From Kuschelorhynchus macadamiae (Eukaryota > Arthropoda > Insecta > Coleoptera > Curculionidae): DNA of 64,000 bases. The translations under genes were made by a program, and so were the position numbers. The stretch lies in NCBI GenBank assembly GCA_030620095.1, contig JAUTXW010001345.1, positions 2,948,501 through 3,012,500 on the forward strand, given 5' to 3'. Position 1 is the stretch's first letter; each line of letters starts with the position of its first letter. The notes below the pieces were generated by a model, which saw nothing but the letters and a program-made list of their open reading frames with translations, was not told the origin of the DNA and made no database searches. Below, piece by piece: positions 1-11,848 of the stretch.

Positions 1-744
1 CCGCGGAGAGACGACGCTGTCCTAGATTGCAGAAACCTTGTGCATTTCACTGCTACTAAAAACGATCATATTCAGTATCTCAATCAAATATTCAGTTTAA
101 ATAAACAATCGCTAACGAGTCTCCTGCTAACTTAGAATTCAAATACAAACTCTAATCCTCTAAACATCGCGTATATATATAAGCAGCTTTTCAAACAAAC
201 CGTTATTGTATTTTATTCTACCAAGGAGAGCTAGTTATAGTCCTTTATGGAAATACGTAGGAATTTTTCTATAAAAAATTAATGCTAGAATGCAAGAAAT
301 ATACTACTTTCTGATACAAAAAAGTTCATTATCTAACACTTATCAAAAATATATCTTATTTAAGTGGTATTAATTCATCGGTATACAATATTATAATATG
401 TGAGATCTGGCAAAACAGAAATGTTCCCAAAAAATTGTCATCAATAATAATATTAAAAAAACAGATTTTAAATAATTTCAGCAAATAAACATATGTTAAG
501 TAATAAATATCCCATTTTAATAATTGAATATAGCCACTAGTTATTTAAATCGGTAAATCAGAGCATCTTATTTTAATAAATCGTTGAATTCATCTCAAAT
601 AGATTTATATGGATTTGTGTTAATACTCAAAATGTTACATTTCAAAAATAGGGAAGATTAAGTAGATTTAAAATTTGACAACACATCAGATATTTTATTA
701 GTAAAAAATATGTGTCATAAAAAAGGTAAAACTCCCTAAATTTG
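1..744. other. Gene-less AT-rich flank
   Basis: No open frame with recognisable protein motifs and no RNA gene is visible. The stretch is AT-rich with short homopolymer runs. It ends where the A/T-rich 3' tail of LINE-A begins. Confidence 0.6.
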
Positions 745-1030
745 TATATGTATTTATTTATTTTATTTATTTACGGACAAAGCCATTTACAAAGTGCCTA
801 TATCTAAACAATCATATCTTACTAAACTTTTCAAAATCAGTAGTTTCACAACTATTCTCTCAAAATACTAATTAATTTTGATTTAAAATATGTTAAGCTA
901 ACACTAAAAAATCTATGTCATCATTATCACAGAACCTATTGCCTGCATTACATAGCCGGGTTGCCGAACTTGAATTACCATAGTTTGTTCGATGGAACGG
1001 CACATGGAAGAGTTTCTTATTTCGTGTTTG

Positions 1031-3135
1031 CTATGGTAAAACAGAAAACGATTTTTTTTCTATAAGTTCAGGACATTTAAAATTTGCATTAATTATTATA
1101 AATAGGGTACATAGGTCTACGATTAACCTTCTATTTTCAAGATAATCTAAATTCAATAAAGTTTTCAGTTCCTTGTAGTTAATGTTCTCTGCTTTTATGT
1201 GCATTGCAAAACCTATTAATCTTAAGAATTTCCTCTGTACCCTTTCCAATTGTTCCACATAAGTTCTGTAATATGGTGACCACACAGGACAAGCATATTC
1301 GACAATTGATCTGACATAGTTACAATACAATACTTTAAAACACTTAATGTTACTAAAATCAAACAATGTACGGCGAATAAAACCAAGAACCTTTATTGCC
1401 TTATTAACAATATATTCTATGTGATAATTAAAAGATACTTCCTTATCAAAATATACTCCTAAGTCTTTAATTACAGCTACCTTCTTTAAAATGATATCAT
1501 TTATCTTATAGTCGAAAAACACAGTTGTTTTGATTCGGCTGAATTGCATTATTTTACATTTATTAGTATTTACAGACAAACCATTTAAAATACAACAATG
1601 TGACAAACGGTCAATATCCTCTTGAATTAAACGACTATAGTCCACACAATTTAATTTTCTAAACATTTTAAGTTCATCAGTAAATACAAATAACTACTTA
1701 AGTCATTAGTGTAGACATTAAACAACAAAGGCGCCAAGTGTGTCCCCTGAGGAACTCCCGATGTGACCCCAAAGTCTTTCGAGAAATGATTTTTTAACCT
1801 TACTATTTGTTTTCTTCTTGTTAAATAATCCTTAAACCTTTCTAAAAGATGATCGAAAATACCAATTTGACCTAGTTTCGTGTATTTCGTGATTAACTTT
1901 GTCAAATGCCTTGGAGATATCCATGTATATGGCGTCTACCTGACATTTCTCCTCCATTGCATTCTTCAGAAAATCCTCATATATTAATAGATTTGTTGTT
2001 GTGGATCGGCCATGCACAAAACCATGCGATTTTGAGATTATTATATTCTCAATAAGTGGTGTTATTTTAGATGTTACGATTATTTCAAGTACTTTAGCTA
2101 TCAGTGAAATTTTACTAACACCTCTTTAGTTTTCAATAAACGATTTGTTTTCACTCTTAAAAATAGGAGGGACAAAAGAGGTTTTCCGCCTATGTGGAAA
2201 AACACCCTGCGACAATGACATGCAAAATATTTTACATAAAACATGAGATAACATATATTTACAATTTTTCAAAAAGACAACAGATACATTATCGGGTCCT
2301 TCAGACGGACGATCACTAAGGCTTTCAATAGACATAAACACATCAGACACAGGAACCTAAATCTACAGTTTGATCTGAATTATTAAGCAATTCGTTCTGA
2401 GGACACTCGGTGGTTGCATATACCGATGAAAAGAAATCAGCAAATAGTTTGCAATATCGAATGTCTCTTCCGATGTTTTATTATCGTATGTCATGCATTT
2501 AGGTAAGTCAATTTTTTTTATTTTTTTCATTGACATATTTCCAAAACGAATTACTATCATTGTTACTAGAATTCTCCACTTGATTTATATAGTTTGAATG
2601 GCAATTATTACTAAGAATTCTACACTGATTTCTAAGTGTTGAAAACATATTATAATCATCAATAGAATTACTAATTTTATATTTTTTATGAGCAATCTTC
2701 TTTTTAAAAATTAAACTTTTTAAATCCTCTGAATACCACCTGGGAAAAACTGTTGGTTTTGATCTTTTTTTGTTTATAAATATATCAAATGTAGTCCAAA
2801 TAATACTATAAAGGTCTTCCAATACTTGGTTTACGTTATTTGACCTAAATATTTTATTCCAATCTATTCATGCAAGGCAACAACAAATATCAGTATAATT
2901 TGCTTTCACGATGTCAAAATCCTCTAAATCATAAGAAAACCCGTCGTCAACAGCTAACATGTTCATATCAAATGATATGGGTGGATGATAAACATCAATT
3001 AGAAAAACAGTCACTAGTGCAGACTCTACTAAGGTATTTTCAAAACTAGTAAAAATTAAATCTAGAAAACCATATTTAATATTTGGTATTTTATTAACCT
3101 GATATAAGTTAAGGTAGGCCATAAAGTCCGATATT
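1031..3135 (-). pseudogene. LINE-A ORF2 3' part: endonuclease C-terminus and reverse transcriptase
   Basis: Reading on the minus strand: the APE-type endonuclease C-terminus (2868-3135, with LDLIF and DVYHPPI), a linker (2508-2822), reverse transcriptase fingers (2126-2350), the DISKAFDKVNH block (near 1900), SGVPQG then NDL (about 1690-1780), and the thumb (1031-1666, DLGVYFDKEVSF and VEYACPVWSP). The protein would nick target DNA and copy its own RNA. The copy is dead: frames change repeatedly, a stretch between NDL and the catalytic loop is lost, and the catalytic FADD/YADD box reads FTDE. The N-terminal endonuclease lies at 7629-7870, across LINE-B. Confidence 0.75.
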
Positions 3136-3582
3136 CAAATTCAAATTCAAAACTATTTATTTGCTAAAGAAATATAAATTATTTTACAAAATTTGAAATA
3201 TTAAAATATCAGAATTACATCTTAGCAAAATGGACCGCCTTTCGATTTATTAAACCGTTCACATTGCACCCTTTACGGTAAAGGTACATATGCAAGGCGA
3301 CCCTTGGAAAAAAATATATAGTCATCGAAATTAACATGAATGAAAAAAATGTACATACTATTTTAATTTAAAAAAAAGATATATAATATATGTGATCAGA
3401 TTGATTGATACAGGGAACTGCATAGAAGCGAAAAGTAGGGCAGGACAGCGACGAGGAGAGCGAGGGGCGGCAGGGCGCAAGCGGACGAGGCGGTAGCTCA
3501 AACGGACGGCACCGGCGGCTGCGGGCCAAACCAAACTACATATACCAAAGTATCAAATACATCTACATTGAAAAAAAAAATA

Positions 3583-6202
3583 TCACAATAAACACTGCTC
3601 TTGCAACAATTTCGCCTTAACATGTTTGGCAAAACTTTTAGGGGGTAGATCCTTGACCTCCGCCGAGAGACCATTCCACATTTGAGTGGCTACAAATGTA
3701 AAAGAGCGCTGAAATGTCGCCGTTCTGTGAAGGGGGGTGACAAAATTTTGATTGTTTCTGGTTTCGTGAACGTGTCCGAATCTGGAAAATCTACTACTCA
3801 AATAACGTGGCCTATCTCTTTTAATTACCCGGTAGATAAAAGTGTACATATGGTATCTTCTCCGATTTTGCATATTCAAAATGTTTAAGTCGTTCAAATA
3901 TGGAGTAATGTGGTTCCTGTAGGGGATATTAAATGCAAATCTCATGCAGCTATTTTGTACTTTTTGTATCATTCTTTTCGTAAACCATGACAAAGATTCT
4001 CCATATACGCTATCAGCACAGTCAAATAATGAAAGTATTAATGTCTCGCACAAAAAATATTTTTGTTTGGAAGGTAAAAAAGTTTTTAATTTGTAAAGAT
4101 TTCTGAGGCGAAGGTAAGCTGCTTTTAATTTAGTTTTTACATGAGATTCGAAAGATAATAAACTATCAAAAATAACACCTAGATTTTTTGCTTCATGTAC
4201 AATGGGAATTATATTATTATTAATATGAATTTGGAGTTCATTCTCTAAATTATTTCTTAGTTTATTTCTTCCCAGAACCAGAATTTTTGATTTCGCTGCA
4301 TTAAGTTTTATATTATGATTTTTTGCAAATGATTCAACATTCCTTAAATCGGAACTAAGCTGTGACTGGGCAATATCTATGTTTTGATTGTTAATAGGGA
4401 CTACTGAAAAGAGTTAAAGAATTTTCAGATAAGCCAAAGTACTTCAATTTTGCCAATAACATCTTGTGGTTTAAAGTGTCGAAGGCCTTGCTAAAATCCA
4501 ATAAAGCCAAACAAGTACAGTTCTTTTCCTCTTCATTAAGACGAACGTCATTTAATATATTTACAAGGCACGTGCAAGTGCTAAAATCCTTTCGGAAGCC
4601 TGTCTGGCATGCTGGAATTATACTTTGACTCTCTGCGAAAAATGATAGTTGATTAAAAATGTGCTTTTCAAATATTTTAGACATGGCCGGGAGTATACTT
4701 ATAGGTCTAAGGTTATTAAGCTGGGTGGGTTCCAAAACTTTAGCAATTGGCTTAATAATTGATTTTTTCCATATTGCGGGATAAGTTTTCTCTAAAATAC
4801 AAGTATTAATAATATTAATTAGTGGATTTGTACAAAAGGGTAGACAAAGTTTTAAATCTTTAATGGAGATTCCATCTTCACCAATCGCATTTGATGTTAT
4901 GATTGACATAATTTTATTCAACATTACTTCGTCAATGAGATAAGATTCCAATGATCTATCAGTGTCTCTATTATTTTTATAAAAGTTTAATAGTTCGGAT
5001 GAGGTAGAGTCTGGAAAATCATTCGAAGATTGAAAAAAATCGTGAATATCTGAAGCATTAGTTAAATGTTTTGGCAATTTACTGTGGTTTTTTTGTCGCG
5101 TTAAGTTAAGTTTATCTGCTCTAGACCAAAAGTCCTTTCCTTTTTTTAGTGCTAATTGATTAAAATAAGTTATCTTTTCTCTTATTATAGCATGTTTCGT
5201 ATAATTCCTAAGTTGTCTGTAGTATTGTAGGTGTCCTGCTGTTTTAGGCTTTAGATATTTACGGTGGGCTTTATCTCTTAATTTAATTAGCGATTTTATG
5301 TTGCTAGTAATCCATGGGGTAAAAGGCCGTTCTGAAATAATTTTGGTTTTTACGGGAGCGTGCTTATTTATATGATTTAAGATATTCTGATTAAAAATAC
5401 TTATTTTATTATCGATATTGTTTTCATAATATATTTGATCCCATCGGATAAGCAAACTTTCGCTAATAAACTTATTTTCATTTATATTATTATAATCTCT
5501 GTATGTTATACATATTTTAGAATTAGTTATTGAGGGCTCCTGAAAAACAGAAAAGATAAGATTATGATCTGATAGATATTCTGAAATGCCCAGTGATCCA
5601 GACTCCAATGAAACAACGTTTTTAGTAGTAATTATCACGTCAATGAGGCTGTAATTATTTGTGTGAATGTTTATTCGAGTAGGCTCAGAAATACGTTGTG
5701 ACATGTTAAATGTATCTAATATATTTTTTAGTCTGTTTGAATATGCAGTTTGACTTAAAAAATCTATATTTAAATCTCCAGCCAGAACTATGTAATCATA
5801 ACTCGAAGTGATAATTGAGAGCATATCTTCTAAGTTATCTAAAAATTGATTAGCATCACCAGATAGCGGCCGGTATACATTAAGTAGTAAATAGTGTCTG
5901 GTTTTCTGGTTTCTTTTAATATATAGTGCGACTCCGCGACCACGGCCCTCCCTGTCTTTTCTTAAAAATGTATACCCTTCTATATTAAAACACTTACTAT
6001 CATATGATGAATTTAACGTAATGCAAAATATATCGAAATTATATTGAGACATATAATTTGTAAACTCGTCAAAACCTGTGTTGATTGAACGAATATTCAA
6101 ATGCCCTAGCAAAAAATTGTTTCGATTATGAATACCATTATTATTATAGTTATTGTGATTGTCGTCACAGCCAGCCGTCCGGTTTAAGCCCACGTCGTCC
6201 AT
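3583..6202 (-). pseudogene. LINE-B ORF2: endonuclease-reverse transcriptase with catalytic-core deletion
   Basis: The 603-codon frame 6202-4391 holds an APE endonuclease (LGHLNIRSI at ~30, GDLNIDF at ~143, SDHNLI near ~210), a linker, and the reverse transcriptase up to LLDFSKAFDTLNH (~575). The frame then breaks at about 4405. It resumes in another phase after the catalytic loop and stays open to 3583 (thumb and C-terminus, with LGVIFDSLLSFESH around 4190). The segment that should carry SGVPQG and the YADD box, roughly 250-300 bp, is missing, so this copy cannot reverse transcribe. A shorter deletion also seems present in the endonuclease after VALYIK. Both ORF parts are otherwise nearly free of stops. 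Confidence 0.8.
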
Positions 6203-6753
6203 AGCCCCAGGCTACCCCACACACAGCCCGCCACTCGGCCCACCACAATCGTCCCTCGCCCCCAAGCAGTCCCCCAGCTACAAAACTATAACGAAAGGAA
6301 ATATAAAAATACATATACATATGGAACATCACATACAAAAATAAAAATGTAACTTGACAACAAAAAAAAATCAAAAACGCTCCTATTCGAACTTTAAATT
6401 AAAGTTGCAGCTAATATCTTAAACTCTATATGTTAGTCACTATCGTATAACCATTTTCCAGAAATTCGTCGCATAGTTACCCAGCATTTAGATTTAACAA
6501 AATTGTTTAGTCATTATTGTAGTAAACAAATTCAAATAAACCAAACCTATGAGGTATTTACAGTATGCGAATCCTATAACATTTATTCTCTTACATTGCT
6601 ATATGCAATATAAAAAAACACAGATTATAAATATATGCGGAACCGGCGGAGGTGTGAGACTATAGAACCACGGAAAAAAAAAGTGCAACGCAATATGATG
6701 TAACAGAAAGTTGAAACTTATGTACGAAAATTCTTAGGGATCTGGCTTTTTTT

Positions 6754-7397
6754 TTACTTCTTCACTGCACTGAGACCACTAAAAGTTGTGATTCTGTGAA
6801 CCACATCACTACACTTTACATATATGTTTCCATTTAAGACCCATGCATTTTTACTCGTATGCTCACGGACTGCACTTTCAAATAATGCAAGCCGTACTTT
6901 GGTAAGATCTTCCTTTATTCGTATATCACTGTTTTTCAATTGTTTTCGCTCTCTCAATACCGACACCCGAGCCGAAACCGTAGAAAACGCCACTAGTACT
7001 GCCGGGGGTTTGCCGTTTGCATTTTTCGATGCTATACGATGGCATTTTTGAATGTCGCTGCTTTTAGTGTTTGTTTTTAATCTGTTGTTAAACAAATTTA
7101 GGACCTTGGCCCGCAAGTCTTGGCCATCATGCACTGGCATACCGAAAATACGCACACTCATACTGCGCGATGTTTGTTCCTGACAGTCTATTAATGTTCT
7201 TAATTATTTTCAGATTGAAGTTTCAGGACTTTGTCCTCCAGAGCACTGATAAGTGTTCTATGGGCTTTAAATTGTTCCTCAACCTGTTTTTGAATGCTTT
7301 GTGACACCTTGTCGACGATATCCTGCAGAAATTTTTCATTAAAGGTGTTGACAATTGTTGTTTTGATTTCTCGCAAATCTGCAGATGACAGACCCAT
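6754..7397 (-). pseudogene. LINE-B ORF1: coiled coil plus RRM-like RNA-binding protein
   Basis: Starts at ATG 7397 in a good Kozak-like context. The first ~65 codons are a Glu/Lys/Gln-rich coiled coil. A 1-nt shift near 7199 moves the frame; the rest (7161-6754) carries VRIFGMP, KCHRIASK and AVLVAFST. These resemble the L1-ORF1/Transposase_22-type RRM and C-terminal domain found in many LINE ORF1 proteins. The expected role is trimeric RNA binding and chaperoning of the element transcript. Apart from the single frameshift the frame is open, so the copy is not very old. The ORF ends in a Lys-Lys-stop at 6754. Confidence 0.66.
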
Positions 7398-7874
7398 GAT
7401 GGCGGCTGATTAGTTTCCTATCGGTTTACACAAATTCGCACAATTAGGGCACAATACACTCTATCCGTTCAAATTCTGACAATAAGCTGAACAACAGAAT
7501 ACTGCAAAACTCTTTGAAATGTTTCACTGTAAATTAATGCAACTCAAAACTCTAAAAATGTAACTTTTATAAGGAGCGATTTAACGTATGTTGCCTACCA
7601 CAGAAGCGTCATCTATCTTTTCTATATTGATATTGTTCTGGCCTGATCAGACAAATTTCCTTCTGCACGAGTACCATATCCATCATTCACCCATAAAATA
7701 TTGGACAGATTAAAGTCTCCGGTAAGTATAACATTATCCACTTTGTTTTGAACCAAGTCTCCGTGAACAAAACAATGTCATAATCTAGCAGGTCAATCGA
7801 TGTATTCAAAATTTGTAGTTTGGTTCTTAGCCTACACACGTTCTGGTAATAAACACTGAGCTGTCTCGAAGATC

Positions 7875-9231
7875 CTAATCTTGGCCTTGGTATTCTCTTA
7901 GTAAACTTGGAAAATCCTGCTTTGTCACTGCATTATTCTGGGTGTTCATTACATCACTTACAATGTCTTTCTCTATTATGGATTGGGTCAGTAGCTCAGT
8001 ATTATTTATAGTAACATTCACAAGGTAAGGTACCTTCTTGTTTATCGTGAAAACCTGGAACGCCATTAAAATAAAGAACGGTAACAGGGATAAGCCAGAA
8101 GTGATAATAAATCCGTGATAAGGAGTTTATTACTCAATTTTGTTGTAATATTAGTTTATTTAGAACTGATTGATTAGATCTTAATGGTGGGCCAATAACT
8201 ACTAGGTTTGTATTGGCAGTCGCTTTAAATAGACAATCCAGTTTATCTTTATTTATAGTCTTACCTCGTATACAATTTAATGTTCCAGTAAATAAAAATA
8301 TATAATCATTTTTGTTAACGATTTGCAGTAGAGAAGACACAAATCTATAAGCTCATCTAACATTAATCCCCGTCCCCATTGACAGTTTACATAAAACAGT
8401 TCATTAGTTAACTGTCTAAAAAGGGATAGACTTACTCTTGCTAGTAAATCACCTACAATTAAAATTTCTTCTCCAAACACAATGCATTAGCAATTGCTTG
8501 ATTTACTATCTCACTTGTTACAGGAACAGAACTATCATGCGACTGACCTTCATATTAACTTCAGTGACTAATTGCTGACTATCTACTGCATGTCGTAATC
8601 TGCTCACTTATTTACTGTACCAATCCATTTCCCTTTCTAGTGTTTTTATAGACGTCACCATGTTTTCTTTAATTTCTTCCATATCGCTAATTTTCTGTTT
8701 CAGCATGATACAGTTTTCTTTTTCTGCAGCCAAACTTTTTTTCAATAAAGAATTTTTATCCTTAATATGTGATATTTCTTTATTTAGCTCTGACATTTTT
8801 GAACTTTGTTCTTTTATTTTTTTTTTTCATTTTCCTGTTCATTTTCCAAAAATTCAAATTCAATGCTCTGTGATGTACGTTGTTGCCTCTTTACAAACGT
8901 TGTTTTTGCCTTAAGTTCTTCCGTCAATCTTTCGATTTTTAATTGTTTTCATTTTCTAAAGTAAGTGTTTCGATCTTTTCATCTCTTTTTCTGTTAATAT
9001 TATTTTTAATTGATTTACTTTTTTCAAAAGTTTAGATGTTTCAGATATTTGATATTCTTTTTCCTTGAATAGAGACTATCCATTTATTACTCTACAATTC
9101 TTAAAATTCTTGTTTAAACAACTAGGATGAAAAACACTGTCACATTCAATGCATATAAAATTTGAGAATTCTGTATTTGCACAACATTTAAAAGTTTTTC
9201 TTTCAGCAGCATGTTGCTCATTTTTATTCAT
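7875..9231 (-). pseudogene. LINE-A ORF1: PHD-like finger, coiled coil, SGNH/esterase-like domain
   Basis: The ATG at 9231 opens a frame with a Cys/His cluster within the first ~45 codons (a CC pair, CIECD, then HPSC), resembling a PHD/zinc finger. A Lys/Glu-rich coiled coil follows (8608-8796). Then comes an esterase-like stretch: the motif ILIVGD at about 8445-8460 resembles the GDS nucleophile block of SGNH hydrolases, but the Ser position is Leu here. It continues through 8134-8340 with a hydrophobic strand followed by a TGT motif. Such ORF1 proteins of CR1-like LINEs are thought to bind the element RNA and act in retrotransposition. The frame is broken at least four times, so this is a dead copy. 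LINE-D at 27472 carries a related ORF1. Confidence 0.62.
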
Positions 9232-10247
9232 TTCTTGCACTTTAACCAGTTAACCAATTTTAATGCAAAATTAAATGCAAGTCCGCCTCTGTGGTGTTTT
9301 CACCTTTTACAACAAGGGAGTTCCAGAGAGGTGAAGTTCATTGACTCAATATGCTACTGAGGAAACTGCGTTTGCAAATCGGCCAATTTCTGAAACCCAA
9401 ATTGGTGAACCGCAGACCATCATTGATTGTCCGCCCCATTTAAAATAGCAAAATAGTAATTTTAAAATAAGGGTGAATGAAGAGGAGAAAATTCAAGGCG
9501 CCACCCACTTGATCGGTATTGGTCTGCTTTGTATAAACAATTACCTCACATTTTGCAGGTTTAGACCATGTGTAATAATATAGACAAGCTGATACTATAT
9601 ATGTTCTCGAAAAAACCTAATATAATAATAAATAAATTTGAAAGTACAACTAAACAAACTTTTCTATTGTACGTTTTTTTATTACTTATCCAATTACATA
9701 TATTAAAAAAAAATTCTTAATATATATTCTAAAAATTACTTTATTCCCCCTTCCTTCAATTTTAAGCTAGGTTTTTTTAATGTATCACTCAGTCTAAGGT
9801 TTTCGTATCGATAAACAATAAGGGCGACGCGACAGTTCAAATTCTAATGAATTTTCTATTATTTATTAACGATAAAAATAGCAGCAATAGCCTATTGATT
9901 TTGTTAAGTTTTGAAACTAATTTACGATAAATCCTATTTAGATCATTAGGTTACTGGATATTATGTCGAATTTAAATAATCTCATTGGTTTTCTTTTTTA
10001 CGAATCATATACATCTCCCGTGTAAGCTTCGCCCGAGAGAATAATGTCATCGAATCATATGTTTTCGAAGTATATCCTTTGAGGAATGAAGTTTGATAAA
10101 TTCTGAAACCCCTTTTTAATTATTTTTATTAAAGAGTGTTTTTGCTAAATTTCCAGTCAATAGACAGAATTATTTTTGCCCGTACAAAATTTGATCCCCT
10201 ATTTTACATCCTTAGAGGTTAAATTTTCTAAAACCCTTTCTTATTAC
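9232..10247. other. Flank between LINE-A and T1; no gene seen
   Basis: The first ~250 bases may be LINE-A 5' UTR. The remainder is AT-rich with no protein motif, RNA gene or clear repeat that I can identify. Confidence 0.5.
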
Positions 10248-10560
10248 CCAGTAAACAACCACACGTTAAAAAAACATTTTTTTTTTACTACTAACCATTT
10301 TAGATTTACGTTGAAAAATCACGTCGAATCGACTCAAAAATGTCGCGCAAATTAACGTGGTTTGTAACCATTTTCTAAACGATTATTTTAAGTATAAAAT
10401 TAGCGTCGGTAAAACGTTATGTATATAATTATTTAAAAAGCTTAAAACAACCAATCTAATTAGGTTTGGAGCAACGTGTATTAAACGTTCTATTTTATTT
10501 TACTTTCTAACGTATGTATATTAGTTTAAAAATACGTTTTATAAGTAGTTATATAAACGT
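10248..10560 (+). repeat. T1 left terminal inverted repeat and subterminal ACGTT repeats
   Basis: Begins CCAGTAAACA and contains about six ACGTT-type motifs in roughly 300 bp. It is the counterpart of the longer array at the right end. In CACTA elements such repeats are binding sites for element-encoded proteins; that role here is inference. Confidence 0.6.
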
Positions 10561-10628
10561 TGTATAAACTATATACTTTATATAGTTTATAGTCCGCGGT
10601 CTTAGGTGCACAATTTTTTTATTATTGA

Positions 10629-10934
10629 TTTCTCAGAAAAACTTATTCTGGATAAAAGTTTCTGCTTGAAGAGAAAATATTTTTGATGCTGTCAAACATC
10701 AGGTCAATATACAAGGTGGTAAAACACAAAAATATTGGTTTGACATTTTAAAAATATATGAAAATTAAATTTCTGAGGCAACACAATTAAAACAGTCTCA
10801 GAAATTTATTTTCCATAAATTTTTAACTTTTTAAAACAACATTTTCGTATTTTATGAACACTGTGTAGTGTGTATATATCATATATTTTTTCTTTAGGTA
10901 GAAACTTTTATCAAGAATAAATTTTGGTGAGAAA
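10629..10934. repeat. Foldback (palindromic) MITE-like element
   Basis: The left arm (TTTCTCAGAAAAACTTATTC and on) is matched by the inverse of the right arm ending GGTGAGAAA, with only scattered mismatches. The pairing continues through the centre near 10783, where TTTCTGAG faces CTCAGAAA. The whole 306 bp could fold into one hairpin. No coding capacity is seen. It probably inserted into T1. Confidence 0.65.
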
Positions 10935-11210
10935 TGGATAAATACTTTTTCCTTCTTGTGCACTCAATATCTGGAGAACCATACTATATGATATCCGATA
11001 TAAGGTCATCAAAGAAAGCCAAATTTTGTAATTTGAATTATCGATTCTCCTTTTCAGTGATTTTGCGTGAAAATAGAAACCTTAGAAAATATGTCTCTTT
11101 AGAGGTGCATAACCATTTAAAATTATATAAATTATATACTAAGTAAATTAATTTAAAAAAAAAAAAATCTAAACTTTGCCTTTAAACATGGATAAACAAA
11201 CATTTATTAA

Positions 11211-11848
11211 TAGGAACCTATACTCAATAATGAAAACATCAAAATAAAACTGTACGTTTTTTGGGATTAATAAACGATTTAATATAAAATAATAAAATAT
11301 AAAAACATATATGTCTTTTAAACTTAAAATAAATAAAAATAAATACCTACTACAAGAAAACGGTAGTTGTATTTGTTAATCCTTAAGGCAAAAAACATAT
11401 CCACTAACAACATTGAATACATAAAAATAAAATGTCAAAATATAAAAACAAACTTTTAATCCTAAAACAAATAAAAATACTACAAAAAAACGGTGTTTTT
11501 GTTAGTTAAGGAAAAAACATGTCCTTCAGTCAGTCTATTTATTATATTATAAATATTTATTTAGTAGGTACCTACTCACTAAGAATAACATTGATCACAT
11601 CAAAATAAAAATAATGTCAAAATGTAAAAACAAACTTTTAATCCTAAAATAAATAAAAATGCTAAAACAAAACGGTATTTTTGTTAGTTAAAGTAAAAAA
11701 CATGTCCTTCAGTCAGTCTATTTATTATTCAGTCTATTTTATTATAAATATTTATTTAGTAGGTACCTATACTCACTAAGGATAACATTGATAACATCAA
11801 AATAAAATGTCAAAATATAGAAACAAACTTTAGTCAGTTTATTTATTA
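11211..11848 (+). repeat. Degenerate tandem repeat, period about 180 bp
   Basis: Three to four imperfect units share the blocks TCAAAATAAAATGTCAAAAT, TGTCCTTCAGTCAGTC and TAGTAGGTACCTA. TGTCCTTCAGTCAGTC starts near 11520 and again near 11702. A further partial unit (GATAACATCAAAATAAAATG) reappears at about 12655, beyond the foldback at 11849-12627, so the foldback inserted into the array. Confidence 0.65.

Larger units (their letters stand above)
3136..7628 (-). mobile_element. LINE-B: near full-length non-LTR retrotransposon nested in LINE-A
   Basis: The element is bounded by the hexamer GATATT at 3130-3135 and again at 7629-7634, which I read as its target-site duplication. The 3' end on the minus strand is a TTTGAAT-type short repeat tail (about 3131-3152). 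Its parts are a 5' UTR (7398-7628), ORF1 (6754-7397), a ~550-bp gap, ORF2 (3583-6202) and a 3' UTR with a GC-rich block (about 3420-3535). Insertion into the LINE-A endonuclease frame makes it younger than LINE-A. The long ORF1-ORF2 gap and a GC-rich patch at about 6165-6290 are odd; a rearrangement there is possible. Confidence 0.75.
745..9231 (-). mobile_element. LINE-A: non-LTR retrotransposon, interrupted by LINE-B
   Basis: On the minus strand this element reads ORF1 (9231 to about 7875), ORF2 endonuclease start (about 7870 to 7629), then the inserted LINE-B (3136-7628), then the rest of the endonuclease and the reverse transcriptase (3135 to 1031), and a 3' tail of AATAAA/ATTT-type repeats at about 745-773. 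The two halves belong together: the endonuclease frame before the insertion and the frame after it join in phase once one copy of the duplicated GATATT is removed. An ORF1 combining a zinc finger, a coiled coil and an esterase-like domain is known from CR1-like LINEs, so CR1/Jockey group is my placement. The copy is decayed, with several frameshifts and an internal endonuclease deletion near 7745. The 5' untranslated region may run past 9231 but I see no clear end. Confidence 0.72.

Noticed and set aside
6159..6374. Short frames on both strands of the GC-rich patch
   Set aside because: They lie in the LINE-B ORF1-ORF2 gap and have no recognisable motif.
10934..11146. 70-codon frame next to a foldback
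   Set aside because: No motif, AT-rich, and starts at a repeat border; chance frame.
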